64,000 nt of DNA, taken from NCBI GenBank assembly GCA_036971615.1, contig JAYKKR010000011.1:1178001-1242000 (forward strand). The letters run 5' to 3'. Shown here one piece after another: positions 31,489 through 41,430 of the stretch (its first letter is position 1; each line of letters begins with the position of its first letter). Origin of the DNA: Amyloporia xantha (taxonomy: Eukaryota > Basidiomycota > Agaricomycetes > Polyporales > Adustoporiaceae). A model generated the notes under the pieces. That model worked only from the letters and a program-made list of their open reading frames with translations. It searched no databases and was not told the DNA's origin. The position numbers and the translations under genes are program-made.

Positions 31489-33194
31489 CTCTCCACCTTG
31501 CGTCGCGCCAGGGCCTTCGTGAGAAGATCTGCCACCATATCGTTCGTCGGGCAATATGTAAGCACTGCCCGTCCGGAGTCGATGACTTCACGGATGAAGT
31601 GATAACGGATGTCGATATGTTTTGTGCGAGCATTGAGAAGCCCATTGTTGGCAATTGTGATGGCGCTTTGATTGTCCAAAAGGAGAGGGGATGCATCAGC
31701 GAGCGGAGTAGTGAGTTCACCGAATAATGCTCGAAGCCACAGTAACTCTCGAGTCGTGTCGGAGGCAGCAATGTATTCAGATTCTGTAGAGGACAGAGCA
31801 ATGATAGGTTGTTTTCGTGAGCTCCAGCTGATAGCTCCCCCTGTGAACAGGAAGATGTGACCCGAGATTGAGTGACGATGAGGTTGCGAAGCCCAGTCAG
31901 CATCTGAGTATCCAATCATGCCATCTGTTGATAGTCCGAAAGTGAGGCGTAGGTCACGAGTGCCTTTGAGGTAGCGGAGTACACGTTTTGCAGCTTCCCA
32001 GTGAACAGGAGCAGGGTTAGACATGAACTGTGCAAGTGTAGACACAGCAAATGCAATGTCTGGTCGTGTGCCAATAGCCGCGTACATCAGACTCCCGACA
32101 AGGCGTAGATACGGCTTGCGGGCCATTTCGCGGCGATCGTCGTCCGTCATGTCTATGCCATGGAGAGTAACATGTGGGTCCATGGGTATCGTGAGTGTGT
32201 ATGCGTCGGTCATGTGGAAACGGTCAAGAACCGTGTCAATGTAAGATGCCTGGGACAGCGAGATAGTGCGGGCGGTGCGATTGCGGTGGATTTCGAAGCC
32301 GAGCAACCAGCGTGCTTCGCCGAGATCTACTATCTCGAAACGAGCTGCTAGCTGCTTTTTCAAGTTGTCCATAATGCGCTTTGAATTGGTGACCAGCGTG
32401 CAGTCGTCAACATGTATGACGATAATGATAATAGTACCAGGGAGGAATAGGAAGAACACACCGAGATCGTGCTTGCTTCGCGTGAGACCGATCTCCGCGA
32501 ACAACTCGCAGACCTTCAGATACCATAGATGACCGGCCTGCTTGAGTCCATAGAGAGCTTTTAGGAGCCGCCAGATCCAGTCCTCATGTCCGGGAGCCTC
32601 GAATCCAGGTGGCTGGCGCATGTAGATCGTTTCGTCGAGATCGCCGTTTAAGTATGCATTCTTAAAATCGATCTGGTGGATCTCCCAGTCGTTCGCAGCG
32701 GCAAGTGCGAGCACGAGGCGGAGTGACGCGAGACGTGCTGTCAGCGCAGTTGTTTCGTCGAAGTCGATGCCATGAACCTGCGAGAAGCCTTGCGCGCACA
32801 ATCGAGCTTTGAACTTTGTTACCTCGTTGTTCTCATCTCGTTTCTTCCGCAGTACCCACACGCTCCCGACGACATTCGCCCCCTCTGGCTTCCTGATCAG
32901 CTCGTACGTACCCATCGCCTCGATCCTCGCCAGCTCCTCCCTCATCGCCTCCCGCCACTCCTCCCGCTCTGGCCCTGCCATCGCCTCGCGATATGTCGGC
33001 GCGTCGCCGACCATAGCCGCTAGGGCGTAGACAGTCTCGCCATTGGCGTCTTCCGTGACGTCTCCCAACTCGGGCTTTCGATCGGTCTCTGCCTCTACAC
33101 ACGCTGCGTGTTCAGTTCCACAGCCTTGGTCTCCAGCCGTTGCCTGCCTCGTGTTCCAACTCCCGAATGCGCAGGCTCCGACGCAGCTCGACAC
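31489..33194 (-). CDS. Copia Pol part 2: reverse transcriptase and RNase H
   Basis: RT motifs: 'FKARLCAQGFSQVHGIDFDE', 'IHQIDFKNAYLNGDLDE', 'RLLKALYGLKQAGHLWY', and the active site 'VIHVDDCTLV' (HVDD in place of YVDD). RNase H motifs: 'GYSDADWASQ', 'ALSSTESEYIAASD', 'LLLDNQSAI', 'IDIRYHFIRE' and 'DLLTKALARRK'. The open frame continues to 31404, but everything left of 31488 is Plavaka sequence; the true C-terminus is at 22909-22944. Relative to part 1 this frame is shifted, as if one base had been gained near 33115-33190 in the integrase-RT linker. Confidence 0.87.
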
Positions 33195-35691
33195 TCGATT
33201 TCATGTCGGTTGAAGGGTGCGGCACGGGCACGGCAGGTGGAGAGGGTGGCGGCGCGGCAGGATAGGGAGCAGGGACCGGCATAGGTGTGAGATCAGGGCT
33301 GCGTGCAGTCTCGAGCTTGGTCTCGGGCTGCGAAGGGGCTGGCGTGTTCGCGTTTTGGCTGATCGTAGGCGCGTGCTCCCCCTCAGCCGGAATGCGAACG
33401 TCCACGGGTGCTGACGCCGGTGGGTCGTGCACAAAGTGCACGTCGCGTTCGACAGAGACCATGTGCCGATCCGGCCAGTAGACGCGGTGCGCCTTGCTCT
33501 GCGCGTCGAACCCAACCCAGCGGCCTTGGCGCGATTTGGCGTCGAGCTTGGACGCCGCGTCTTGGTGTACCCACACCGTGCAGCCGAAGCGAGGGAGGTT
33601 GGCCAGATTTGGCCTGTCTCCCGTCGCGCGTTCGTGTGGAGTAGAACCGGGCGTGTTTGCCGTTGTCGTTCGGTTGCGCAGCCATACAACGTGCATGACG
33701 GCTTCACCCCATAGCATCTTTGGCAGGCGGGCATCCTCGAGGATTGCACGCGTGTGTTCCATCACCGTGCGATTGAGGCGCTCGGCCTTGCCGTTCTGCT
33801 GCGGGGAGTCGTGCGCAGTGAGGCGGCGGACAGTGCCCTCTTTCTCGAGGTAAGTGGTGAACTCGGCGCTGAGGTACTCACCGCCACGATCACTCTGCAG
33901 CTCTTTTACTGCTTTAACTCCACGCTGGGCCTTGCTCCATGCATTGTACGCAATATAGTGTGACAACGCCTCGCTCTTTTTGGTCATCAGGCGTACCATG
34001 GCCTCGTCTGAGAAGTCATCCAGGAAGAGTATGTAATACTCTTTACCTCCTGGTGTGCGCACGGGTGCCTTCCCCCAGACGTCGGTGTGAACACGTTGTC
34101 CGTAGTGTGTGGCTTGCGGGCTCGAACGTGTCTTCGGAAACGGCTCGCGTGTCTGTTTCGCCTTTGCGCATGGCTCGCAAAACACTGTCGTTGTGGTGTC
34201 CTCGAGATCGATGCCGGCAATGATGCCTTTCTCGACCATCATCTTGAGGGCTGGGGCATAGGCATGGCCCATCCGCCGGTGCAATTCGGACAGGGTGAGG
34301 GTCGTGTTGGCAGCTAGCGCACTCTCTGTTTTCGATGGTGAGTCTGTCCTCGGGTGAGTGAGTGGATACAGCCCATTTTTCTCGGGAACGATGAAGAGTG
34401 TGTGACCACCCGGGGCAATGACATGGCAGCCATCACACTCGAAGCGGATACTAAGTCCTGCACTCGCTGCTCGGCTGATGGAGATAAGAGCGTGGGGCAT
34501 GGAAGGGGCATAGAGAACGTCGCGCAGCACAAACTGGGTGGTCTTTCCATTATGGGTAGTAGTCACCTGTACATCGCCTTCACCTGTCGCATGGAAGACA
34601 CGGCCGTCCGCGGAGGTGATTGGTTTGGGTGTGATGTCCCGGAAAGTAACAAAATTCTCTCGCCGAGGGTCAAAGTGACGGCTAGCTCCTGAATCGAGAA
34701 GGCGGGTGAGTGTAGGGAAGTTTTGGCGTGACGCTTTTGCAAAATCGGTTGCCACTGCAAACGCGAAGGTGTTTCCAGTGTCGGCTGACGCGATCTGCGC
34801 AGTCTCTCCCCCTGCACTCTCACTCTGTCCCTTGGCCTTCCTTGCCTTGCTTCTGGGCCCTTGTCCCTCTTTTCCTCCCCCTTTACTCCAACAGTCCGGC
34901 TTCAAATGTCCAGACTTCCCACAGTTTGAGCACTTCAGGGCATTGTTTGCGAAGAGTGCTGCGTCATTGCCTGATTTCGTCTCACTCAGCGCAAACTCGT
35001 CACGCGCGATCATGTGGATCTGTCGCATGAGCTCGGCCGGAGTGAGACCAGGGGAAGGTGTCACCGTGGGTGTGGCGGTAGTCTGTGAGAGAGTGGCGAT
35101 ACGGGCAGAGGTAATGATCGTGCGTACAACACCTCGATATGATAGCGGGAGACAAGACAATATAATTGCCTTGTATTCGTTGTCGCCGAGCTGACCGCCC
35201 GCTGTGGCATACTCCGACCGAAGCCTTTCGAGTCGGTTGAGGGTTGGGCGAGGGTCGGTGTCTTCCTCGCATCGCAGTCCATGCATCTCGCGAAGAAGTT
35301 CAACCTGAACAAACTCCCCTTGGTTGTCATATTCATCAACAACCACTTTCCAAGCTTCGGAGGCTTTCTGAAGGGAGGCTATCCGAAGCTTGAGGGATTC
35401 TGGGAGGGTTTGAAAAAGCATTGTCCGAATGGACTGATGCTTCGCAACCCATACGTCATTCGCGGTCTCGTATTTCTCGTCGGCATCGGAGTCTACTCCA
35501 GGTGCTGATGGCGGAACCGGGGTTTTATCGCGTCCTTCGAGGAACCGCACCAATCCCTTGGCGGAGACAGCCGCGCGAAACTGTTCCTTGTATAGGATCC
35601 AGTTTGAGCCGTCCTCGTTCAACTTCGGGATGCGGCTGGCTGTCGTCTCGCTCGGATTGAGCTGGAACTCGTAAGCGACGGCGGGGCTCAT
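33112..35691 (-). CDS. Copia Gag-Pol part 1: Gag, protease, integrase
   Basis: 859 residues. A UBN2-type Gag domain ('SNWILYKEQFRAAVSAKGL') is followed by a normal CCHC knuckle ('CSNCGKSGHLKPDC'), an aspartic protease ('TRLLDSGASRHFDP'), and the GAG-pre-integrase zinc motif ('ELHRRMGHAYAPALKMM' ... 'CEPCAKAK'). The integrase core has Asp in 'HTDVWGKAP', Asp in 'ELQSDRGGEYLS', and Glu in 'PQQNGKAERLNRTVMEH'. It ends with the family 'ELRRSLRIRELEHEAG' linker, where a frameshift passes to part 2. The first ATG overlaps the primer-binding site. Confidence 0.9.
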   Translation of the reverse strand: MSPAVAYEFQLNPSETTASRIPKLNEDGSNWILYKEQFRAAVSAKGLVRFLEGRDKTPVPPSAPGVDSDADEKYETANDVWVAKHQSIRTMLFQTLPESLKLRIASLQKASEAWKVVVDEYDNQGEFVQVELLREMHGLRCEEDTDPRPTLNRLERLRSEYATAGGQLGDNEYKAIILSCLPLSYRGVVRTIITSARIATLSQTTATPTVTPSPGLTPAELMRQIHMIARDEFALSETKSGNDAALFANNALKCSNCGKSGHLKPDCWSKGGGKEGQGPRSKARKAKGQSESAGGETAQIASADTGNTFAFAVATDFAKASRQNFPTLTRLLDSGASRHFDPRRENFVTFRDITPKPITSADGRVFHATGEGDVQVTTTHNGKTTQFVLRDVLYAPSMPHALISISRAASAGLSIRFECDGCHVIAPGGHTLFIVPEKNGLYPLTHPRTDSPSKTESALAANTTLTLSELHRRMGHAYAPALKMMVEKGIIAGIDLEDTTTTVFCEPCAKAKQTREPFPKTRSSPQATHYGQRVHTDVWGKAPVRTPGGKEYYILFLDDFSDEAMVRLMTKKSEALSHYIAYNAWSKAQRGVKAVKELQSDRGGEYLSAEFTTYLEKEGTVRRLTAHDSPQQNGKAERLNRTVMEHTRAILEDARLPKMLWGEAVMHVVWLRNRTTTANTPGSTPHERATGDRPNLANLPRFGCTVWVHQDAASKLDAKSRQGRWVGFDAQSKAHRVYWPDRHMVSVERDVHFVHDPPASAPVDVRIPAEGEHAPTISQNANTPAPSQPETKLETARSPDLTPMPVPAPYPAAPPPSPPAVPVPHPSTDMKSSVELRRSLRIRELEHEAGNGWRPRLWN

Positions 35692-35695
35692 AACC
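35684..35695 (-). other. Copia primer-binding site, initiator tRNA-Met anticodon arm type
   Basis: On the minus strand ggttatgagccc directly follows the 5' LTR. It is complementary to gggctcataacc, the anticodon stem-loop of fungal initiator tRNA-Met. Half-tRNA priming from this site is known for Drosophila copia and yeast Ty5. The gag ATG lies inside it. Confidence 0.72.
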
Positions 35696-36040
35696 TCTTA
35701 GCGAGGTACGAACGACGTCTAAAGTAAATGAGGCTTCAGTTGCGGGGATAAAACGAGCAACTCGGTATTAGATACCTAAAGTAAATGACTATACAGTAGG
35801 TCAATACACAGGCTTTAGGTTACGAAATATCTGAGTACTCACGGCTTCAGTTGCGGGGATAAAACGAGCAACTGAAGCTTGTGTCTACGTGCGTATCGTA
35901 TAAGAGTACGGTGAGTAATCGATGAGATGAAGATTTTATGATAATTAATCGAGTCATGCATAGGTCAGGAACACGCGTCGGCGCGTCGATCGCGATAGCA
36001 CGAGGCTATCGTCGGGCGTCGCAGCGCTTGGCCTTTAACA
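35696..36040 (-). repeat. Copia 5' LTR (intact)
   Basis: 345 bp; on the minus strand it begins tgttaaagg and ends cgctaaga, so the end is not the usual CA. The same ends are seen in the 3' LTR and confirmed by the flanking ttgta duplication. Confidence 0.88.
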
Positions 36041-36045
36041 TTGTA

Positions 36046-36869
36046 ACATATGGGACATGTCACCGTGACGCTGCTACTAGTGTCAAAATCGGAAGACGAC
36101 GTTGGGGTGGTGAGTTACTCCTCATCTGGGAATTACCGCGTCAATGCATCACAAACCCGAATCTGGCGCTACATAGCCTCCACATGGAATACCCGGGAAC
36201 ACCGTATGGCTGAAATTCGTCGGATGAGGCCGCCCGAGCGTGACATGCGCATTGGCGCAGCTGCAGTAGTACTCGAGCTCTACACTATGCCAACGAGAGT
36301 GTCCCGCCTGGTTTCTATCATGCTTTACCTGTATGCCTTTGGGCTCGAAAGATGAGGATCAGGCCGTCCGTCGAGTGAATCTATGTCGAAGTTGAAGTAA
36401 CTTCAAGTTGGGCCTTCAAGTTAGCGCGATGACTTACATAAGTACCGTCGGCCCAGGCGCTAACTGACCACGATCGACCCGTGATTTACCATAGCAGACC
36501 GGTATCTAGAACTTATCTAGACCACCAAATGCGCAGATCCTCAGGCTAACCGCGGACGGTCACACAGAGGTCGTTTCATCTTTGACTTCATTCCACTGTT
36601 CTGCTTTTCTCATAGTAAGTAAGTAGCAACTCGAAGATATTCTCGATAGCCTGATCTCTGAAGCTTCACTGCTGTGCCAAGCTGCTCTATCCTACTTCTG
36701 GAGACTGCCAAATGCATGGCACTACGGCTCATACAGCGCGATGCATTGTCTCAGATAACGGCAGTGCCACTTGAGCAGCGCTATAGTCTTCAAGTTGTCG
36801 TGATACTTTTCATCAGAAAATTTCGACATCAAGTTTGAGGCGCTACGCCCGCAGTAGTAGGTGAGCTCC
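36046..36869. other. Intergenic, no supported gene
   Basis: Unique flank right of the Copia element. A plus-strand ORF to about 36355 begins inside the LTR and is not a gene. Short 'gttgaagtaacttcaag' palindrome near 36390. Confidence 0.45.
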
Positions 36870-36872
36870 TAA

Positions 36873-37407
36873 GGGCCTCTTCGGCTACGGCGCCTTGGCC
36901 TTGGCTTTCCTGCCAAAATGCAAGGCTGCCGCCTTGGACCTCTGCTTTCTCTCCTGCCGGCCGTTCCCGATTATCACGGGGTTGTCACCGTCTCGTCACC
37001 CTGTGCATTTGGTAACATCGGGACCACGTGCAGCGGTCGGACATCAATGTGGTAGCTACCGACGACGCTCCCGCCCTCGAGAGCGTTGTGTCGGGCAGTA
37101 TCCGATGCAACCTTTGGTGGCACAACGGGGGAAATCCATACATGATATTTGAGTAAAACTAGATATTTTTGTGATCTATTAATACACTGGATTGCAATGA
37201 TATATATTTTGTATAATGATATACTCAGACATCACATCATAGTTCGTCAACACCGTCAGCAACGATGAGGACGAGGTGAAGGATCGTCCCATGAGGCGCT
37301 GCGGTAGATGCCGGTATGTGTGACACTGCTGTGATGTCCGTTACCTTCAGTGACAAGCCACAAAGCAAGGCCAAGGCCAAGGCCAGGCGCCGTTGCCGAA
37401 GAGGCCC
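36873..37407. mobile_element. Tourist-like (PIF/Harbinger) MITE, 535 bp
   Basis: Terminal inverted repeats of about 33 bp: gggcctcttcggctacggcg at the left, its reverse complement with one change at the right, followed by repeated ttggcc units. The 3-bp flank taa is duplicated at 36870-36872 and 37408-37410. A gggcct... TIR with a TAA/TTA duplication is the pattern of Tourist-type elements. The interior is AT-rich without a transposase. Confidence 0.72.
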
Positions 37408-37410
37408 TAA

Positions 37411-38145
37411 ACTTCGATGATGCTATCTGAAATGTGAGTTGTGCCTTTTCTGTAGCCTCAGACCACAAGGTGATCTATAATTTCACAGCGGGATTCTATA
37501 GTTGCGGACTCATTAATCCTTCCATGAATATAAAAGCGAAAAGCAGAGAACAAGGACGAGTCTGGATTAAGGAACGAATCATTCAAATCATAAAGCTTGG
37601 GGTATATCTTAGAGACAGTGAGTTTATTTCCTGAGACGGATGAGAACTCCAGGGAGCGCATTCGACCATTGTTGTTCAATATTGGAGTTTCCATGCAGCA
37701 GCGCGTCCTTAGTTTGTCGTCAACCGGGTGGTCAAACAGATATTCAAAACAGAGCTCAAAAAGGACGTTTCAACATGCCGCTATCAACTGTCAGCTGGTA
37801 TCGGGAAGCAGCTCTGATTCTCCGGTCTGCTGGCAGCGGAAGGACCGGAACACCATTCTAATCTCAGTCCAGCCATTCATGGTCAGTACAGAAGGAGAAA
37901 CCGGGATGCAACTGCTCTGGACTGCTCCGGATCTGCGATAATATTTCCATTTTTGTGAACCCCCCTGTTCCGCTCGACAAAATACACTACTGACCTCTGT
38001 AACTCAAAGGCATGATGCTGTGCGCGTTATGGCGCAGTGATCCTCCTCCCGCTGGACGCCCGTACCAGATTTTGACTTTGTTTCACTCGCAAACAGCGAA
38101 GACACAAGCTTCGTAGGTCAATGGAGCAACAGCGTCTGTTCGCAT
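37411..38145. other. Intergenic upstream of expansin-like gene 2
   Basis: No supported gene; short ORFs only. Confidence 0.45.
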
Positions 38146-38155
38146 TATAAAAGGG
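38146..38155 (+). promoter_or_regulatory. TATA box of expansin-like gene 2
   Basis: tataaaaggg, about 113 bp before the ATG at 38260, as in the paralogue at 14031. Confidence 0.62.
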
Positions 38156-38259
38156 CCTCTGGAAATGCTGGGGCTCTCTACTCCTTCAGCCTCTTTTACA
38201 TTCTGCCTTGCAGAATACCTCACATCGGATTCACTTCCTCTCGCAACTTTCCAATCGAA

Positions 38260-38853
38260 ATGTCCCGCTTTGCATTCCTCTCCGTTGCTCTCTGCGCACT
38301 TGTATCCACAGTCTTTGCATCTCCCATGGCGGATGATGCTATGCTGAGCAAGCGAGTCACCCACGAGGGCGAGGTGAGCAGCATCTTAAACTAAATTGTA
38401 ATCTGTTATTGATACTTGAGGCTTAGGCTACCTGGTACGATACTGGGCTAGGTGCATGCGGCTACACGGACAGCAACAGCGACCCCGTTGTTGCTATCTC
38501 CCATTTGATTTACGGAGATGGTGGTAATTGCAACCAGGCAAGTCAATGTGTCTTAGTGCTGCCCTCCGAATCCTGATTCCAAAATATGTTTCAGTGGATT
38601 CACATCACGAACACCGCCACTGGTATTAGCCAGTATGGAAAGACGCGTGACGAATGCGAAGGGTGTGATGAATACCATATCGGTTAGTGGCATCTAGTAT
38701 TATTTATAAAGAGCCGAAAATATGGCTAACTGTATATCTTACGAACTTCCAGATTTGAGCCCGTCCTTGTTTGAGTCGCTCGGTGCTCCTCTTTCCCAGG
38801 GAGTCATTTCCGAGGTCGAATGGCACTTCATGGCTAAGGACTTCTCTCCCTGA
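38260..38853 (+). CDS. Secreted double-psi beta-barrel (expansin/RlpA-like) protein, copy 2
   Basis: Exons 38260-38373, 38427-38537, 38595-38682 and 38753-38853 encode 137 residues. Signal peptide 'MSRFAFLSVALCALVSTVFA', a dibasic KR site, then 'GLGACGYTDSNSDPVVAIS', 'TRDECEGC', 'DLSPSLFESLGAPL' and 'VEWHFM'. The fold and likely secretion are as for copy 1 at 13332-13925. Exon 2 ends in a GC donor (caaccag|gcaagt), so intron 2 is GC-AG, whereas the paralogue has gtaagt at the same point. Predictors that demand GT may break this gene here. Confidence 0.88.
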
Positions 38854-39694
38854 AGAATTCAAGGATCATTTACTCGGGTAAACACATTCGTTGAACGACG
38901 ACACTCGGTAGTACTGGAAGGAATGTAGATTGTTATTTAAACAATGTATCTGATTGGGCTGTGAATATGCTTACGAGTCTCCTCATGGAGGGTCGAAATA
39001 TGTGTGGTTCTCAATCCCTCTTGCAAGCGGAGTTGTTTCTCTCAATCGGAGGTATAGCAAATCTCGCCTTCTTTACCACCGTCATGTGGAAGACAGAACT
39101 ACTTTTTATTGTCGAACTGCTATCCTTCAGGAGAGCATCCCACCTCGCACTGACCGTGTTATCATCTCAATATATACTGCGGCATTGCTGCTTCATCTCC
39201 GCGGCTCTTCTTCACATGATCTCCGCAACTGTCCATGCATAGTAACCACATTGCACATGTAGCGAGGACACCTTCAAGTTGGCCGCAGTTTGGAGCTTGA
39301 AGGCGAGCCGGCTTTCGAGAAGACTTGCCGTCTTCGCACTCCGTGTCACTCTACAACCAAATAACGAAGGGCGTCCGCTACTGTACAAGCACGAGCTTTC
39401 ACATACACTTTGATTATATACCTACAACCGTCTATCGCTTCCATACGAACGTAGACATAAACGGCCGCTCGCGACGGTCGAAACGCAAGATTACTTCATA
39501 GACCCGCCGAATAAGACATTTGCCAATGCGCCATGCTAGCTAAGACTATATTACAAGAAACATTACACGGCTGTTACTATTCGTCCAATTGCAATTCTCT
39601 TCTGTCACGTTACAGATAAATATAGCACATCGCCGAAGTTGACATACATGCATTCAGCCTCGCTGTCAGACGTATACTGTTCATCTTGGCTGGT
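38854..39694. other. Intergenic between convergent genes
   Basis: No supported gene. Plus-strand ORFs at 38954-39262 lack features of real genes. Confidence 0.45.
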
Positions 39695-40743
39695 TTATGA
39701 CTTCGGTGGAGTAGGGGGTGCGGTTACTTGCATCTGCCCTTCGTTCTGAGCCTTCAGCCACGTGCCCAGCCCTACAGCAATGGAGCCGATCGCGTGAGCG
39801 GTGCTGCTTGCGAGGAACGCGCCGCCTGCTCCAGCGGAGATGACGGGTAGAGCAGGAAGAGAGCCAACAGTGATGAGCACTGCAGATAGTGCGGTCATCA
39901 CCTTCGGATGCTCGGTGGTAAGAACATCGAGTGACTGGCAGGCGTTGATTAGCCAAAGGGGAGCATGAGCGACGGTAGTGGTGGCTGCAGTAAGAAGGCG
40001 CAGTTAGAATTCATAGACAGCTGAGCGATATGAAAGATTTACGCTTACTATCGTCTGCGCCATCAGAAGGAGTGAGGGCCGGAGTTGTGGCCGGAGTGCT
40101 CTTGGGCGAAGAGCTCTTCGACGAGAACACGGAGGCAATGGATGAGACTGTCTCGATGGAGCCCATGGTAGCTGAGCGCTTTGGAGCGGGGAAGCTCTTG
40201 ATTGTCGAGACCTCCCACATGGATTTGGATTTCTGAGGTGGTTTGGGAGGGGTGGGCCGAACCGACTCCGACTCCTGAGGCGAACTACTCTTCTTCCGAC
40301 CTACAATCCACCAGAGCCCAGAGGGCTTACTCTCTACTTCGATTTCCTCAGTCTGTGAGGAATCGATGTCCCCTGAAGATGGCGTGAATGATAATCAGTT
40401 TCAATGACATCGAGTATTGTGCATCAAGGAACCTACAGCCCATGTTGCGCATAGCAACCTTAAAAGCCTTCCAATTCCACTTGTACTTCCCACCGTGCAT
40501 ATTCTTCATGACTAGCTTCACCTCGTCGAGGCGCGCTTTCGCCTTCGGCCCCAGATAATGTTGTCCGACTTTGTGCCAGTAGTCCCGCGGAACCTTACGC
40601 TCGATACATCCTGCTTTGATCTGGGCCAGCCAGTCATTGACAGAAGGATCCTTCTTGGCATTTCCGACAAAATGGGGAGCGTCGGTCCAGGACGCAAAAA
40701 TGGGTTCGAGGTCGAAAGGTTGAATCTTGAATGCGTCAAGCAT
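39695..40743 (-). CDS. Uncharacterised two-module protein, copy 2 (KKDxxxxxWL family)
   Basis: Three exons (40437-40743, 40049-40372, 39695-39984; introns of 64 bp each) encode 306 residues. N-terminal module: 'HFVGNAKKDPSVNDWLAQIK', 'CIERKVPRDYWHKVGQHYLG', 'KARLDEVKLVM', 'WNWKAFKVAMRNMGW', then 'SGLWWIVG'. A Ser/Pro/Lys-rich linker leads to a C-terminal module with 'PLWLINACQSLDVL', 'AVLITVGSLPALPVISAG' and 'STAHAIGSIAVGLGTWL'. The first intron falls inside the same MG|W codon as in copy 1 at 2829-3785; copy 1 lacks the second intron. Function unknown. A run of about 50 mostly small hydrophobic residues suggests a membrane-inserting or amyloid-like C-terminus. Confidence 0.82.
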
Positions 40744-41430
40744 TGTGAAAGTCGAAGTAAAGCGAAGCGAGGGGAGTTAGCTTGTCGGTTCTGAGTTCTC
40801 GAGACACAGTTTATACAGTTGGTACGTGCCTCATTGCCGCAATGCTACCCTCTGCCGCGGACCGAGCAGGTCAACATTCTAGAGTTGCGCTTATGAATTT
40901 GGGGTATCCAGTTGGGTCGTATCTGCGTGAAACATTGTTTCAAGTGTCACAAGCGACCCGCCGATCCGAAGGTGTACGTTCTGGATGTGCTGAAGACCAC
41001 TAGAAGTGAGTCATGCTGTGCGCCTCATTGAAAACATGCGCCTCTTAATGAAGAGAGACCTTCCATTTCGGCGCAACTGCTCCTCACTCCGCTGTTGCGT
41101 TCGGAACTAGAAACGCGCATGGCGAGCAGACACGAGGAGCCAGAGCAAGATCAGTGATGGCAGTATTCCGCTGCCCTGCTATTGAGCAGACATATATTGA
41201 TGTAAACTAGAGATTCCAGTGAGAATGAGGGCTCAGGTACTTATCCGACGTAGATGAAAGAACATGAGCTACTATACAGATTCGATCCAGGTGAGAGAAG
41301 CATTTGTTTTGGCGCCCGGTGATGAAAGGGAGACGCCCATGATCTGTAAACGCCTTCACCACCAACTCGAGATTCGTGCACTGACCATTTCGTGACCACT
41401 CGACTCCTTGCGTTTGTCGCCGTTATCGGG
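40744..41430. promoter_or_regulatory. Divergent intergenic region
   Basis: Lies between copy 2 of the two-module family (leftward) and ARPC5 (rightward). No gene seen. Confidence 0.4.

Larger units (their letters stand above)
15425..36045 (-). mobile_element. Compound Copia LTR retrotransposon split by nested insertions
   Basis: A single Copia integration, flanked by the 5-bp target duplication ttgta at 15425-15429 and 36041-36045. Minus-strand order: 5' LTR 35696-36040, primer-binding site 35684-35695, gag-pol from 35691, last pol codons 22909-22944, polypurine tract 22902-22914, 3' LTR 22901-22583 plus 15455-15430. The two LTRs are 345 bp each and read as identical once the insertion in the 3' LTR is removed. 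Inserted into it are a Plavaka transposon (22945-31488) and a TA-target TIR element (15456-22580) that itself carries a Gypsy element (15571-22434). Confidence 0.88.
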
